64,000 nucleotides of DNA, taken from NCBI GenBank assembly GCA_963667435.1, contig OY763414.1:3286001-3350000 (forward strand), in the 5' to 3' direction. The notes beneath the pieces were generated by a model. The model did not search any database. It was not told the DNA's origin and was given only the letters and a program-made list of their open reading frames with translations. This DNA comes from Marispirochaeta sp963667435. Lineage in GTDB: Bacteria; Spirochaetota; Spirochaetia; JC444; Marispirochaetaceae. How positions within the stretch are numbered: position 1 is the first letter of the stretch; each line of letters opens with the position of its first letter. Both the position numbers and the translations under genes were made by a program. Shown piece after piece: positions 7,723 through 16,966 of this stretch.

Positions 7723-8451
7723 ATGGATGAGATACACGAACAGAGCAGAAACGGCATTGGCAGTCGCATTCTGTATGAAGATAATCACCTGATTATTGTC
7801 AATAAACTCCCCGGAGAACTGGTTCAGGGGGATAAAACCGGTGATGATCCCCTTCCTGTGCAGTTGGGTAACTACCTGAAAGTCCGGGATGATAAACCCG
7901 GCAACGTATTTCTCGGGGTTCCCCACCGTCTGGACCGGCCTACCAGCGGCGCTCTGGTATATGCAAAAACATCCAAAGCTCTTTCCCGGATGAATAATCT
8001 ATTCAGGGAAGGCCGGGTGAAAAAAACGTACTGGGCTCTTACGGTAAAAGCGCCGGATGATCCTGAGGGAACTTGTATAGACTATCTTCTCAAAGACAGC
8101 AGTAAAAATAAATCCTTTGTGGTTCCTGAAGGCCGGAAGGGTGGAAAGAAGGCTGTGCTTCATTACCGTCTTCTGGCTTCAGGAGACCGTTACCATCTGC
8201 TCGAAGTAGAGATTGATACCGGCCGACATCATCAGATTCGCTGTCAGCTTGCTGCCCGGGGTATGGTAATCAAGGGAGATTTGAAATACGGCGCCCGCAG
8301 GTCCAATAAGGATGGGGGAATTTCTCTGCATGCACGGTATATCTCCTTTGCTCATCCTGTGGGGGATGATAAGAGAATGGTCAGCTGCACGGCACCTCCT
8401 CCGGAAAATGACAATCTGTGGGAATGGTTTGTAAATTATCTGGAAAGATGA
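7723..8451 (+). CDS. RluA-family 23S rRNA/tRNA pseudouridine synthase
   Basis: Isomerises uridine to pseudouridine in structured RNA. The ATG at 7723 gives 242 residues. The catalytic motif HRLDRPTSG carries Asp71, and the RVKKTYWALT and TGRHHQIRCQLA motifs place it in the RluA/RsuA superfamily, RluA branch, without an S4 domain. The N-terminal LYEDNHLIIVNKLPGELVQ segment is the usual family start. An upstream TTG at 7687 in the same frame has no ribosome site and would add atypical residues. The ATG itself also lacks a clear Shine-Dalgarno, and the promoter-like TTGACC at 7687 with TACAAA about 18 bases on suggests a very short leader. Confidence 0.9.
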   Translation: MDEIHEQSRNGIGSRILYEDNHLIIVNKLPGELVQGDKTGDDPLPVQLGNYLKVRDDKPGNVFLGVPHRLDRPTSGALVYAKTSKALSRMNNLFREGRVKKTYWALTVKAPDDPEGTCIDYLLKDSSKNKSFVVPEGRKGGKKAVLHYRLLASGDRYHLLEVEIDTGRHHQIRCQLAARGMVIKGDLKYGARRSNKDGGISLHARYISFAHPVGDDKRMVSCTAPPPENDNLWEWFVNYLER

Positions 8452-8470
8452 TGGTTTATGGAAGAAGGTA

Positions 8471-8497
8471 TAAAAAAACCTCCGCAAAATGCGGAGG
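8471..8497 (-). terminator. Rho-independent terminator of the tRNA-Asp gene
   Basis: A 7-bp stem (CCTCCGC/GCGGAGG, 8479-8485 with 8491-8497) over a 5-base loop is followed on the minus strand by seven T residues (8478-8472). It lies 10 bases beyond the tRNA 3' end. It is the only hairpin in the window with a textbook T-tract. Confidence 0.85.
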
Positions 8498-8506
8498 CTA
8501 ATAATA

Positions 8507-8580
8507 CGGGAGTGACGGGACTTGAACCCGCGGTCTCCGGCTTGACAGGCCGGCGCGATAACCAGCTTCGCCACACCCCC
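8507..8580 (-). tRNA. tRNA-Asp, anticodon GTC
   Basis: A 74-base cloverleaf on the minus strand. The acceptor stem GGGGGTG pairs with CACTCCC (one G-U), discriminator G. The anticodon arm CCGGC/GCCGG encloses CTGTCAA, giving anticodon GTC. The T arm has GGGTTCAAGTCCC. The 3' CCA is not encoded, so it must be added after transcription. A strong terminator follows immediately. Confidence 0.95.
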
Positions 8581-8634
8581 GTTAAGGTCAGCAGAAAATA
8601 GCTGATATCCGGATTTTTGTCAAGCGGAACAATT

Positions 8635-11475
8635 CTATTTTTTTGCAACACCCTTCAGAAAGCCTGTGAGATCGCTTAGAGGCATTGGTTTTGCGAAATA
8701 ATATCCCTGAATTATCGGGCTGGAGTCTTTTTCCAGGAAACGAAGCTGTTCTTCGGTTTCCACACCTTCGGCAATAACTTTAAAACTCAGACTGTTTCCC
8801 AGACCGATAACGGAGGTGACAATTGCCTCGGCTTCCGCGGATTTATTTAGATCCATAATGAATGAACGGTCGATTTTAAGTGTATCAATATTGAAGCGGT
8901 TCAGGTAGCTCAGGGATGAGTAGCCTGTTCCGAAATCGTCAATGGCCCGGTGGAAACCAAGATCGGCAAGCTGTTGAATCTTTTCAATGGCGGCATCAAC
9001 ATTTTCCATGGCGGTGCTCTCTGTTATTTCCAGTTCCAGAAGGTCCGGCGGAAAGTTTTCTTTCTTAACTGCTGCCGCCACGGATTCTATAAATGATTCC
9101 TGACTGAACTGTACTGCAGACACATTTATTCCCAGGGTAAGAGGGTGTTCCAGGGTTTTGTTTAATTGCCCTATCTCTTTCAGTGAATTCCTCAATACCC
9201 AGGTATCAATGGCACTGATAAGGCCGCAACGTTCCGCAACGGGGATGAATTCTCCGGGAGCTATCCAGCCTTCTTCAGGGTCTTTCCAGCGAATAAGAGC
9301 TTCCACGCCGCTGAAGCGCCGATCCTTCAAGCTGTACTGGGGCTGATAGAATACCTGCAGATGCCGATCCACCACCGCTTTGCGTAACCGTTCTTCAAGC
9401 ACGTTTAAACGATTATTTATCTTTTCCAGCTTCTGGTTGAATACGGTAATCTTGCCATCCTGCTTCTTTTTGGATTTATACATTGCCATATCGGCGTTCT
9501 GCATCAGCTTGCTCGGGCTTGTGCCGTCTTCCGGAAAAAAGGTGACCCCGAAGCTTGCCCGGGGATAAATCACTTTCTTATTGAAGAACACCGGCTCTTC
9601 TAAAGCTCTCTGAACCCGTTTTACTGCCTCCATGGCGTCAGCCTGGTCGCTGATAACAGGAAGGAGAATGGTGAATTCATCGCCTCCCATCCGGGCAACA
9701 GTATCATCCTCCCGTACTGCAGCTGAAAGTCTATTGGCGATTTCCTGCAGGTAGATATCTCCCACTGAATGGCCAAGTGAGTCGTTTATCTGTTTGAAAT
9801 TGTCCAGATCCATAAAAAGCACAGCACCTTTTGTGTTGTTACGGTGGGACGATGCCAGGGCAAGTTTCAGCCGGTCGGTAAACAGTTCCCTGTTGGGGAG
9901 GTCTGTCATTGCATCATGGTACGCCATGCGATGAAGACGGGCTTCATTCTGCTTTAGGTCTGAAATATCATGAAAGATACTTATATACTGTTCCGGTTCC
10001 CCCTGCTTGTTTTTAAGGGTGGTAATGGTCAGCCATTCAGGGTAGGTGTGCCCGTCTTTGTGCCGGTTCCATATTTCCCCGCTCCAGCTCCCCTCAGTTA
10101 AAATTAAGTTCCACATCTCTTCATAAAATTCTTTATCATGATGTTCCGACCGTAGAATGCGCGGGTTTTCTCCTAACACCTCATTTTTCGCATAACCGGT
10201 AATCTGGGTAAATGCCTCATTTACCAGAGTGATATTGCCCTTGAGATCGGCTATGGCAATTCCCTCCAGTGTGTTGTCGAATACGGTATCCGACAGCAAT
10301 TGCAGGGTGCCAAGGGTTTTCTGGGTGAGTTCTCCCTGTTCAAGTTTTTCAAGAAAGTGGTTGAAGTGTCTGCCCAGAACCTGTATTTCCTTCAAGTCGG
10401 AATTCCATTTCTCCCGTGTATAGTTTCCCTTCATAGTTCTGTCCAGGCTTTTGATTACTTTGTTTAAGGATCCCTGGACGGTGCGACTGAACCTTGCAGA
10501 GAGGATGAGAAAAACAGTGGAAGTTGCAGCCAGCAGCAATACAAGGAGCAGGCTCAGTCGCCAGATGGGTTGCTGTATATCTTCCATGAGCACCGAAGCT
10601 GTGGCTGTGAGCTTTATATTAGGGATGTGGGCAAAGTAGAGGAGCCTGAGTTTCCTGCTTCCATCTGTGGTGACATAATGGATATGCCCCGATGGTTTAC
10701 TGTTTATCTGCTGAAGGATAATGTTGGTAAAATCCGGTTCTGCTTCTTCTATTGATGTTATATTTGATATCCCGGGATGGACAAGCATATACCCCTTACT
10801 GTCCATTATGGATATACGCTGTCTGGTGTCTTCGGTGAGAAAAGCCATTATTCTGCTCAGGTTGTCCCTGTCGATCAGGTTGGGGAAGTCGTCAGGATAC
10901 GCTGTTACAGTTATGATCCAGTCCCATTCAGGTATGTATGTCATGTCGAGAACCTTGTAGCGGGGAGCTTCTTCTCCCGGGTTCTGCCAGTAATAGGCCA
11001 GGAATCCCTGTTTCTGCTTAATCTGCTGTTGCACAAATTCTTCAGCCCCTACATTGGTTCCTTCCAGTTCCCTATACTTATGGATAAGGATCTCTGCTCC
11101 GGAGTTGAGTACGTAACAATATCCCTCCAGTCCAATGGTGTAGCTTCGGATTATTCGGGCAGCTTCGGCTTTCGCCTGTTCATCAGTTAAGTCACTTCTG
11201 CTGCGAATATTACTCAGTATGTGATTAATTCCATGAATATGATTTTCAAGCCGATGTTCTACTTCAATTTCCACCCATGTACTGACCAGTTCCTGAATCT
11301 CTCTGGTATTTGCCTTCAGAGAACTGTTGATTCTCTGGGTTATCACCATGGAAAGAATCACAAGAAGGATAATTGAAACAATCAGCTGAATTCCCAGAGT
11401 TGTAAGGCCGTACCAGCGGAATAGCTTCTGGTCGAGACGAATTGTCTTTTTCGTATTCTGTGTTCTTTCTTCCAT
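8635..11475 (-). CDS. Membrane Cache-HAMP-PAS-GGDEF-EAL cyclic-di-GMP protein
   Basis: A roughly 946-residue signalling protein that likely makes and/or degrades cyclic-di-GMP. Order: membrane helix (WYGLTTLGIQLIVSIILLVI), a long extracytoplasmic double-Cache region, a second helix (LSLLLVLLLAATSTVFLIL), a HAMP-like linker, PAS (ADLKGNITLVNEAFTQITGY), GGDEF and EAL. The cyclase signature is intact (ARMGGDEF), as are the EAL motifs (GVEALIRW, DDFGTGYSSL, DRSFI), so both activities are possible. I prefer the ATG at 11475 with AGGGAA just upstream: a start 54 bases earlier at 11529 overlaps a perfect TATAAT and has no ribosome site. It is monocistronic, facing away from the exported-protein gene at 11620. 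Confidence 0.93.
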   Translation of the reverse strand: MEERTQNTKKTIRLDQKLFRWYGLTTLGIQLIVSIILLVILSMVITQRINSSLKANTREIQELVSTWVEIEVEHRLENHIHGINHILSNIRSRSDLTDEQAKAEAARIIRSYTIGLEGYCYVLNSGAEILIHKYRELEGTNVGAEEFVQQQIKQKQGFLAYYWQNPGEEAPRYKVLDMTYIPEWDWIITVTAYPDDFPNLIDRDNLSRIMAFLTEDTRQRISIMDSKGYMLVHPGISNITSIEEAEPDFTNIILQQINSKPSGHIHYVTTDGSRKLRLLYFAHIPNIKLTATASVLMEDIQQPIWRLSLLLVLLLAATSTVFLILSARFSRTVQGSLNKVIKSLDRTMKGNYTREKWNSDLKEIQVLGRHFNHFLEKLEQGELTQKTLGTLQLLSDTVFDNTLEGIAIADLKGNITLVNEAFTQITGYAKNEVLGENPRILRSEHHDKEFYEEMWNLILTEGSWSGEIWNRHKDGHTYPEWLTITTLKNKQGEPEQYISIFHDISDLKQNEARLHRMAYHDAMTDLPNRELFTDRLKLALASSHRNNTKGAVLFMDLDNFKQINDSLGHSVGDIYLQEIANRLSAAVREDDTVARMGGDEFTILLPVISDQADAMEAVKRVQRALEEPVFFNKKVIYPRASFGVTFFPEDGTSPSKLMQNADMAMYKSKKKQDGKITVFNQKLEKINNRLNVLEERLRKAVVDRHLQVFYQPQYSLKDRRFSGVEALIRWKDPEEGWIAPGEFIPVAERCGLISAIDTWVLRNSLKEIGQLNKTLEHPLTLGINVSAVQFSQESFIESVAAAVKKENFPPDLLELEITESTAMENVDAAIEKIQQLADLGFHRAIDDFGTGYSSLSYLNRFNIDTLKIDRSFIMDLNKSAEAEAIVTSVIGLGNSLSFKVIAEGVETEEQLRFLEKDSSPIIQGYYFAKPMPLSDLTGFLKGVAKK

Positions 11476-11619
11476 CTGTTCCCTATTGAGTGTAGTGAGA
11501 AATCCTTCAACAGGCAATTCTCTGTGCATTATATCGAATCATACTTTCGACTGACGCAAAGTTACTCAGGATATGTTCTATTTTAACTTGTACTGATGTT
11601 CTGTGGCTAATAAGTATCA

Positions 11620-13785
11620 GTGAAAGAAGGAAATAATTGTATAATAAAGAGTAATAAATGCACTGCATGTGTTTTCCGGGCACTTATGTTCCTGATTGCA
11701 ATTTGTTGCGGCCTGTATGCGGATATAAGTACGGGCCTTGAGTTTCAGCCGGCATTGCTTGTCCCTGCTGGTATCCGGGGAGAGAATTACATGACCGGCA
11801 TGGGGGGCGATCTTAGCGCTTTGATCTCCGTTCCGGGAATCTCCTTTCTTACTCCCATGGTTCAGATGTCCGTTTCTCTGGTTCCGCTGGATCTTGAAGA
11901 AAGCGGCGTAGTCTCTTCAACCAATCTGAATCTTGTACGTCTTGGTATGGGCAGCCGTGTATCTATGGTATCTCTCGATCGATTTTCTCTCTATCTTGAT
12001 GCCAACGCCTGCGGGTACCTTGCCTCTCTGAGCGGTGAATCCTCCGGTAGTGCATCAGGGCTTGCCCTCGGTTTTGGCGGGGGAATGGGGTTCCAGCTTT
12101 CCCCCTCTTTCAGTCTTGCTGTTCACGGTGGATATGAAACATATCTGGATCTATACGACTGTATCGGGATCTCTGTGGGCGGTACATACAGACTTCCAGG
12201 GCCCGGGAACGCGACTATTCCCCGGGCTGATTATGTTCCTTCCGAATCCGGTCTTCTAATCGGTAGCGTGGAATTTGTGTCTGCTGATATCCAGCGGGTT
12301 TTTCCGGTTTTATACAAATATTATGATGACCATCCTCTGGGGAGGGCGGTGATTGTCAACAGGGGTTCCAGAATCATCGAAAATGTTGAGGTCCGTCTTT
12401 CGCTGCAGCGCTTTATAGATGCTCCCAAGCTGAGTGCCCGGATGGATAACCTCAAGCCGGGAGAAGAGGCTGAGGTTGATCTTTATGCCTTGTTTACCGA
12501 TGACATTCTTTCCATTACTGAAGGTGCCAAAGTAGCAGCCCGGGTTATCGTGAATTACACGGCTGCCGGAAGAAAAGGACAGGATACCAGTGTGGTAACT
12601 CTGAACACCTATAACCGTAATGCCTTACGCTGGGATGATGACCGCAAGATAGCTGCCTTTATAACCGCCAGGGATGAAGAGGTTCTGCGGTTTTCCCGAA
12701 ATACCGCATCTATTGTTGATGATATGGGTAATCCGGCTCTTCCCCGGGAGCTGCAGCTGGCTGTTCTGTTTATCTGTGCCATGGATACCCACAAATTGAC
12801 CTATGTGGTTGATCCGTCATCCTCCTATTTTGAGCTTTCCCGGAAAGACGATGTTATTGATACTGTCCAGTTTCCCCGGCAGACACTCCAGTTCCGTGCT
12901 GGTGACTGCGATGATCTTGCCGCCGCCTATGCGGCACTGCTTGAGTCGGCTGGCATCTCCACCGGTTTTATTACGGTACCCGGCCATATCTATGCAGCCT
13001 TCCGGCTGGAGATGAGCAGAGATGAAGCCATAAGAATGTTTTCCAGGGCGGATGATCTGATTCTGCCTGAAGACGGCTCGGTCTGGATTCCTATGGAGAC
13101 AACCCTGCTGCGTGAGGGCTTTCTCCCATCCTGGAGCGAGGGGGCTGCCCAGTGGCGCAAGCACAGTCGCGTCGGCCGGGCGGAGCTTATTGTCACCTCT
13201 GAAGCCTGGCGAACCTATGAGCCGGTGGCTTTCAGCGTATCCGACGGCGAGGTGGATATTCCTCTGAGGAATGCGGTCCTGGCCGGGTTCTCCGATGAGA
13301 TTGACCTTCTGGTACAGCGGGAGATAGCCGGACGGGAGGTTCAGCTTAAAGAGCGCATCCGCCGCCGTCCCGATGATTGTGCGGGGATCAATCAGTTGGG
13401 TGTACTCTATGCCCGCTTCGGTCTCTATTCCCGGGCGGAGACAGAGTTCCGCCGGGCGGCAGAGCAGGGGAGTTACCGACCTGCCCTGATAAACCTGGGT
13501 AACATTTCCCTTTTAAAGGATCAGCTCCGTGAGGCGGAGCAGGCTTTTTCGACAGTACTTAAAGCTGATGCAGATAATCCTGCAGCACTTCTGGGAATGT
13601 CCCAGGCCAGTTATGCGGCGAAGAATTTCCCGGAAGCAGAAAAAGCCTTTGCCCGTCTTGAGGCTTCTGCTCCCCTTATAGCGGAGCGTTACAGTTATCT
13701 TTCCGGCACCACCGGTGCGGATGAATCTGCAGGGCGTGCTTCGGACAATGCTTCCCGGGGACAGAATATTATGTGGGAGGAGTAG
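11620..13785 (+). CDS. Exported transglutaminase-like and TPR protein
   Basis: Up to 721 residues. A hydrophobic signal segment (ALMFLIAICCGLYADI, about residues 21-36) suggests export to the periplasm. Residues 40-190 are Gly/Ser-rich with alternating hydrophobics, like an outer-membrane beta domain. A later region contains a transglutaminase/cysteine-protease-like core, FRAGDCDDLAAAYAALLESAG (Cys430) and VPGHIYAAF (His456). Residues about 580-690 hold TPR-like helical pairs (AGINQLGVLYARFGLYSRAE, then similar units). The start is uncertain: the GTG at 11620 has no good Shine-Dalgarno, and the in-frame ATG at residue 23 would begin right at the signal helix. It abuts the next gene with no gap. 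I do not recognise a named family. Confidence 0.75.
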   Translation: MKEGNNCIIKSNKCTACVFRALMFLIAICCGLYADISTGLEFQPALLVPAGIRGENYMTGMGGDLSALISVPGISFLTPMVQMSVSLVPLDLEESGVVSSTNLNLVRLGMGSRVSMVSLDRFSLYLDANACGYLASLSGESSGSASGLALGFGGGMGFQLSPSFSLAVHGGYETYLDLYDCIGISVGGTYRLPGPGNATIPRADYVPSESGLLIGSVEFVSADIQRVFPVLYKYYDDHPLGRAVIVNRGSRIIENVEVRLSLQRFIDAPKLSARMDNLKPGEEAEVDLYALFTDDILSITEGAKVAARVIVNYTAAGRKGQDTSVVTLNTYNRNALRWDDDRKIAAFITARDEEVLRFSRNTASIVDDMGNPALPRELQLAVLFICAMDTHKLTYVVDPSSSYFELSRKDDVIDTVQFPRQTLQFRAGDCDDLAAAYAALLESAGISTGFITVPGHIYAAFRLEMSRDEAIRMFSRADDLILPEDGSVWIPMETTLLREGFLPSWSEGAAQWRKHSRVGRAELIVTSEAWRTYEPVAFSVSDGEVDIPLRNAVLAGFSDEIDLLVQREIAGREVQLKERIRRRPDDCAGINQLGVLYARFGLYSRAETEFRRAAEQGSYRPALINLGNISLLKDQLREAEQAFSTVLKADADNPAALLGMSQASYAAKNFPEAEKAFARLEASAPLIAERYSYLSGTTGADESAGRASDNASRGQNIMWEE

Positions 13786-15033
13786 ATGAAAAAGTTATTT
13801 CGCAAATTCGGTTTAGGTGCTGCAGTTCTTGGTTTGCTGCTTGTTTTTGTTCAGTGCGGTGATCCGGCGGCGCTTCTGGAAACTATAGAGACACAGGTGG
13901 AAGCTGCGCAGGATGCAGGTAGTCCGGAGATTGCAGTACTGCTGAATAATGCCCTGATGGCAGACGGCGGCAGTCTGAATCTGGGCTACTGCTCCATAAG
14001 TGGCACAACTGCGGTTAATGTTGAAATCCGTAATACCGGAGATGCCTCTCTGCTTCTATCAGCTGATGCGGTAACCCTTACAGGGTCTTCACGGTTTTCA
14101 ACATCGGGGTTTGGTACTGAAAAAACCGTATTCGCCGGAGATGACGAAACCTTTGCTGTTTCCTTCAATCCTTCGGCTGAAACTGCCTATGAGACGCAAT
14201 TGACCATTGCTTCCAATGATCCGGCTCTGCCCCTGTTTACCTGTACCATTCGGGGAACCGGCGCTGACAGTGCCGGGGTTGTTTCTACCAGTCCGGTTCA
14301 TGGAACAGGCGGAGTTCTCAAGGGTTCCAATCTGTCTGTGGTATACAGCAAGGAGATTGATGCTTCATCCCTTACTTCAGGTGTGGCAAATGCAAATATT
14401 GCCATTTCGCCCGCTGCCGGGATTGCCTGTTCATTATCCAATTCTGGCGGGCTGGGGACTATTACCATAAATCCTTCCAGTGATCTCACCCCGGGAACAG
14501 GCTATACAGTTTCGCTGAACGGAAATTATTCGGGTGGGAAGATTCTTGATACCAGCGGGTTTGAGGCGGATTCCTGTACTTTCTCGTTTACCGTACTGCC
14601 CCTGCCGACAGCGCCTTCAACAGCCCCGTCTCCTGTGAACGGGGACACTCTGGATCCGCTTACCTCCTCCTCGATAACACTGGACTGGGATGATTTCTCA
14701 AATGTTGACAGCTATATACTCTTTTACAAGTATGACGGCGAGGCATCATATCATCAAGTCAGCCGGTCTTCGTCCTCATATGCAATTACACCCCAGACCG
14801 GCAAGCAGTACTCCTGGTATGTGAGGGGAATCAATAATTCCGGAACAGTAGATTATCCTGATCGTGCATGGACTTTTACCGCCGGGTATTATATCCCGTC
14901 AGCACCGGTTATTGTCGGTCCCACCGATGGAGCACGGATGACCACAACCACCGTCAGATTAAGATGGAATGCTGCAGATAATGCTGCAACGTATGTGGTG
15001 CGGTACAGGAACTATAATACGGGAGGAGACTAG
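13786..15033 (+). CDS. Lipoprotein with choice-of-anchor/Ig-like and FnIII modules (5' part of a broken gene)
   Basis: 415 residues up to a TAG. The signal peptide ends in LLVFVQC followed by GD, a spirochaete-style lipobox, so the product is probably a lipoprotein. Modules in order: a HYDIN/choice-of-anchor D-like domain (residues about 65-165, with VNVEIRNTGDASLLL and TIASNDPALPLF), a Big_5/SbsA-like Ig domain (SPVHGTGGVLKGSNLSVVYS), and the first FnIII-like repeats, each with a Trp near the start and a Y-x-W-Y-V-R-G strand. It starts directly after the stop of the transglutaminase-like gene with GGAGGAG before the ATG, so the two are co-translated. The frame stays open for FnIII-like sequence after the stop (see next feature). 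Confidence 0.75.
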   Translation: MKKLFRKFGLGAAVLGLLLVFVQCGDPAALLETIETQVEAAQDAGSPEIAVLLNNALMADGGSLNLGYCSISGTTAVNVEIRNTGDASLLLSADAVTLTGSSRFSTSGFGTEKTVFAGDDETFAVSFNPSAETAYETQLTIASNDPALPLFTCTIRGTGADSAGVVSTSPVHGTGGVLKGSNLSVVYSKEIDASSLTSGVANANIAISPAAGIACSLSNSGGLGTITINPSSDLTPGTGYTVSLNGNYSGGKILDTSGFEADSCTFSFTVLPLPTAPSTAPSPVNGDTLDPLTSSSITLDWDDFSNVDSYILFYKYDGEASYHQVSRSSSSYAITPQTGKQYSWYVRGINNSGTVDYPDRAWTFTAGYYIPSAPVIVGPTDGARMTTTTVRLRWNAADNAATYVVRYRNYNTGGD

Positions 15034-15519
15034 TTGGACTCAGACGAAATGGCCGTAACAGTATGCGACCTGGATTTTTCTTCAGACACAAAATTTGAAT
15101 GGTATGTCCGCGCTTTTAACGGAAGCTCAAGTGCGTCTATGGATTCCTTGACCAGGACGTTCAATACCCTGACCACAAGCGTCCCCGATGTGCCCACAGG
15201 TGTAGCGGCGGCAAAGGCTGATGATCCTGCGACTGGTGGTTATCTCTACCGTATCACCTGGACGGATAACGCTGAAAATGAGCAGTATTATTAAATCACC
15301 TATGAATATTCAGCCATAAGTCCTGATTCAGGGCCGTGGACTTATGGAGGGGTCGTAGCATACAGCCTGCCGGCGGAATCGGAAAGCTACAGTATCAGTT
15401 GTGATGATTTCCCCGGGTATTCTTCTTCTGTGCATTATCTGCGCTTTGGTGTGTGTTCGACGAATGAAACCGGTAGTTCGTCATCAGTATACTCTTATGG
15501 TGTTATGCCTCCTCAATGA
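15034..15519 (+). pseudogene. 3' remainder of the FnIII lipoprotein gene, separated by in-frame TAG and TAA
   Basis: In exactly the same frame as the preceding gene, coding-like sequence continues past TAG (15031-15033) and a second stop TAA (15292-15294) to a final TGA at 15517-15519. The translation keeps FnIII signatures: FEWYVRAFNGSS, then YRITWTDNAENEQYY, then ITYEYS and SSVHYLRFGVCSTNETG. Without the two stops the protein would have 577 residues. The first stop sits where many FnIII repeats carry Trp (TGG to TAG, one change); the second could come from AAA or GAA by one change. Two nonsense changes, recoding, or sequence errors would all give this picture. Confidence 0.7.
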
Positions 15520-15595
15520 TAAATATTTTTCTCCGCTCCTCCTTGCCTTATCGGGCTCTGTCCCGGTAAGCTGGGAGCAAGTGAGGATTAACTAA

Positions 15596-16393
15596 ATGGA
15601 CCTGCACAGCATACTGGAAAATGTAAAAGGCCTTATGAGAAGGGTCGGCGAGTATCAGAAGAAACAGTTCCGTACTTTTCAGCACGGAAGTGGTGATGAA
15701 AAAACCGAAAGGGAGTATGTCTCTCATGTGGACATTGAGAGTGAGAAGATGCTGCATGAGGGTCTCATGGAGATTTTTCCGGAAGCTGCGTTCTACGGTG
15801 AGGAAACTCTTAAGGAGCGGGGGGAATATACCTGGGTGGTGGATCCCCTGGACGGCACTATTAATTATCTCTCCGGGATTGATCACTGGGCTATTTCCAT
15901 TGCACTTCTGAAAGAGGATCAGCCCATTCTGGGTGTTGTTCTCAAGCCTTTCAGTGCCGAAACTTTCTGTGCCATTAAAAACTTCGGTGCCTTCTACAAC
16001 AACCAATCCCTGAAGCAGGTTCTGCATCTTCCCATGAAGATGTCTCTTATAGGTACGGGTTTCCCTTTCCGCTCACCGGATACCAAGGGCCATTTTTTCC
16101 CCTGCGCCGAAGAAGTCCTGTTTTCCAGTCGGGGGCTGCGCCGGATCGGCAGTGCAGCCCTGGATCTGTGCAAAGTAGCCGCTGGATTTCTTCAAGGGTT
16201 TTTCGAGGTTGATCTTGAACCCTACGATGCTGCAGCGGGTCTATTAATGCTGCAGGAAACGGGTTGCCAGGTGACAAATTTTTCCGGCGGACCCTACAAT
16301 CTGTTCGGTTCCCGCACTCTGGTGGCAGGATTCCCCGGCGTGCATGATGAGCTGCAGCTGATCTGCGCAAAGCACTACGCCGGTATTATTTAA
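15596..16393 (+). CDS. Inositol monophosphatase-family phosphatase
   Basis: A 265-residue Mg-dependent sugar/inositol phosphate phosphatase (IMPase/SuhB/FBPase-IV superfamily). Metal-binding residues are visible: Glu in FYGEETLKE, DPLDGTINYLSGI (motif A), and the C-terminal PYDAAAGLLMLQETG (motif B, with Tyr in place of the usual Trp). Substrates in this family range from inositol-1-phosphate to fructose-1,6-bisphosphate and PAP, and sequence alone does not decide. GTGAGGA lies about ten bases before the ATG. A 9-bp hairpin without a T-tract lies just upstream (15547-15570). Confidence 0.92.
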   Translation: MDLHSILENVKGLMRRVGEYQKKQFRTFQHGSGDEKTEREYVSHVDIESEKMLHEGLMEIFPEAAFYGEETLKERGEYTWVVDPLDGTINYLSGIDHWAISIALLKEDQPILGVVLKPFSAETFCAIKNFGAFYNNQSLKQVLHLPMKMSLIGTGFPFRSPDTKGHFFPCAEEVLFSSRGLRRIGSAALDLCKVAAGFLQGFFEVDLEPYDAAAGLLMLQETGCQVTNFSGGPYNLFGSRTLVAGFPGVHDELQLICAKHYAGII

Positions 16394-16400
16394 GGCTTTT

Positions 16401-16844
16401 CTACAGAGTTCCGCCGTGGAAGTAGAGTTCGTAGATTCTGGCATCGTCGAAGATAACGTACTCTTCTCCCCGAACCTGTTCAAATGAACCTGTCCAGGTA
16501 CAGTAGTAGTTGAAATCACCTTCACTGAAGCCGTTAATACCGCGGTAGGGGTTCTGCTCATCAATGTGTGAGAGGGCCTTGCCAAGAAATTCCGGAAAGT
16601 CCTCGGGGATGGCATCTTCGAGGAGGCAGCCATAGTAATTCATTCCCCAGGAGGGACGGTCTCCCTGCCAGACAATTTCCTGACCGATAAAGTGTTCCTG
16701 GCCGAAGAATGAGTCAAGATAACGGAAATTCCCGTCCGAGTAGTGCAGATCCTTTGAGCTTTTCCTGGTGGAAGAGACGGGAATCATCCCTGATGCATAG
16801 CAATTCTTTTTTGCCTTGATAAGAAAAGAAATCAGATCGTTCAT
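16401..16844 (-). CDS. DUF5680 domain protein
   Basis: A 147-residue small soluble protein of unknown function matching what I know of the DUF5680 family. Its pattern is YLDSFFGQEHFIGQEIV, then MNYYGCLLE, then DFPEFLGKALSHID followed by PYRG, then a GDFNYYCTWTG strand and a final ELYFHGG. AAGGAG sits five bases before the ATG at 16844. It converges on the phosphatase gene with a 7-base gap and has its own short promoter region shared with the transporter at 16967. No function can be inferred. Confidence 0.8.
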   Translation of the reverse strand: MNDLISFLIKAKKNCYASGMIPVSSTRKSSKDLHYSDGNFRYLDSFFGQEHFIGQEIVWQGDRPSWGMNYYGCLLEDAIPEDFPEFLGKALSHIDEQNPYRGINGFSEGDFNYYCTWTGSFEQVRGEEYVIFDDARIYELYFHGGTL

Positions 16845-16966
16845 TACTACTCCTTGTTATGCTTATAGTATAGTCTCCCCTGAGGATTTCTTCCACCTGC
16901 TTTATTGGCTTAAATTAAAAATCTCCAAATAGACGTACTGGTGTTATTAAGGATACACTTGCTCTC

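Noticed and set aside
8507..8580. tRNA-Asp as an integration site
   Set aside because: No integrase gene and no repeated tRNA 3' end are visible on either side.
13786..15519. Stop-codon reassignment (TAG or TAA as sense)
   Set aside because: Many genes in the window end at TAA, TAG and TGA with sensible neighbours, so no stop is reassigned; two different stops in one gene fit mutation or error better.
15547..15570. Terminator before the inositol monophosphatase-family gene
   Set aside because: A 9-bp stem with one G-U pair exists but there is no T-tract and it lies only 26 bases from the next start; evidence too thin for a separate feature.
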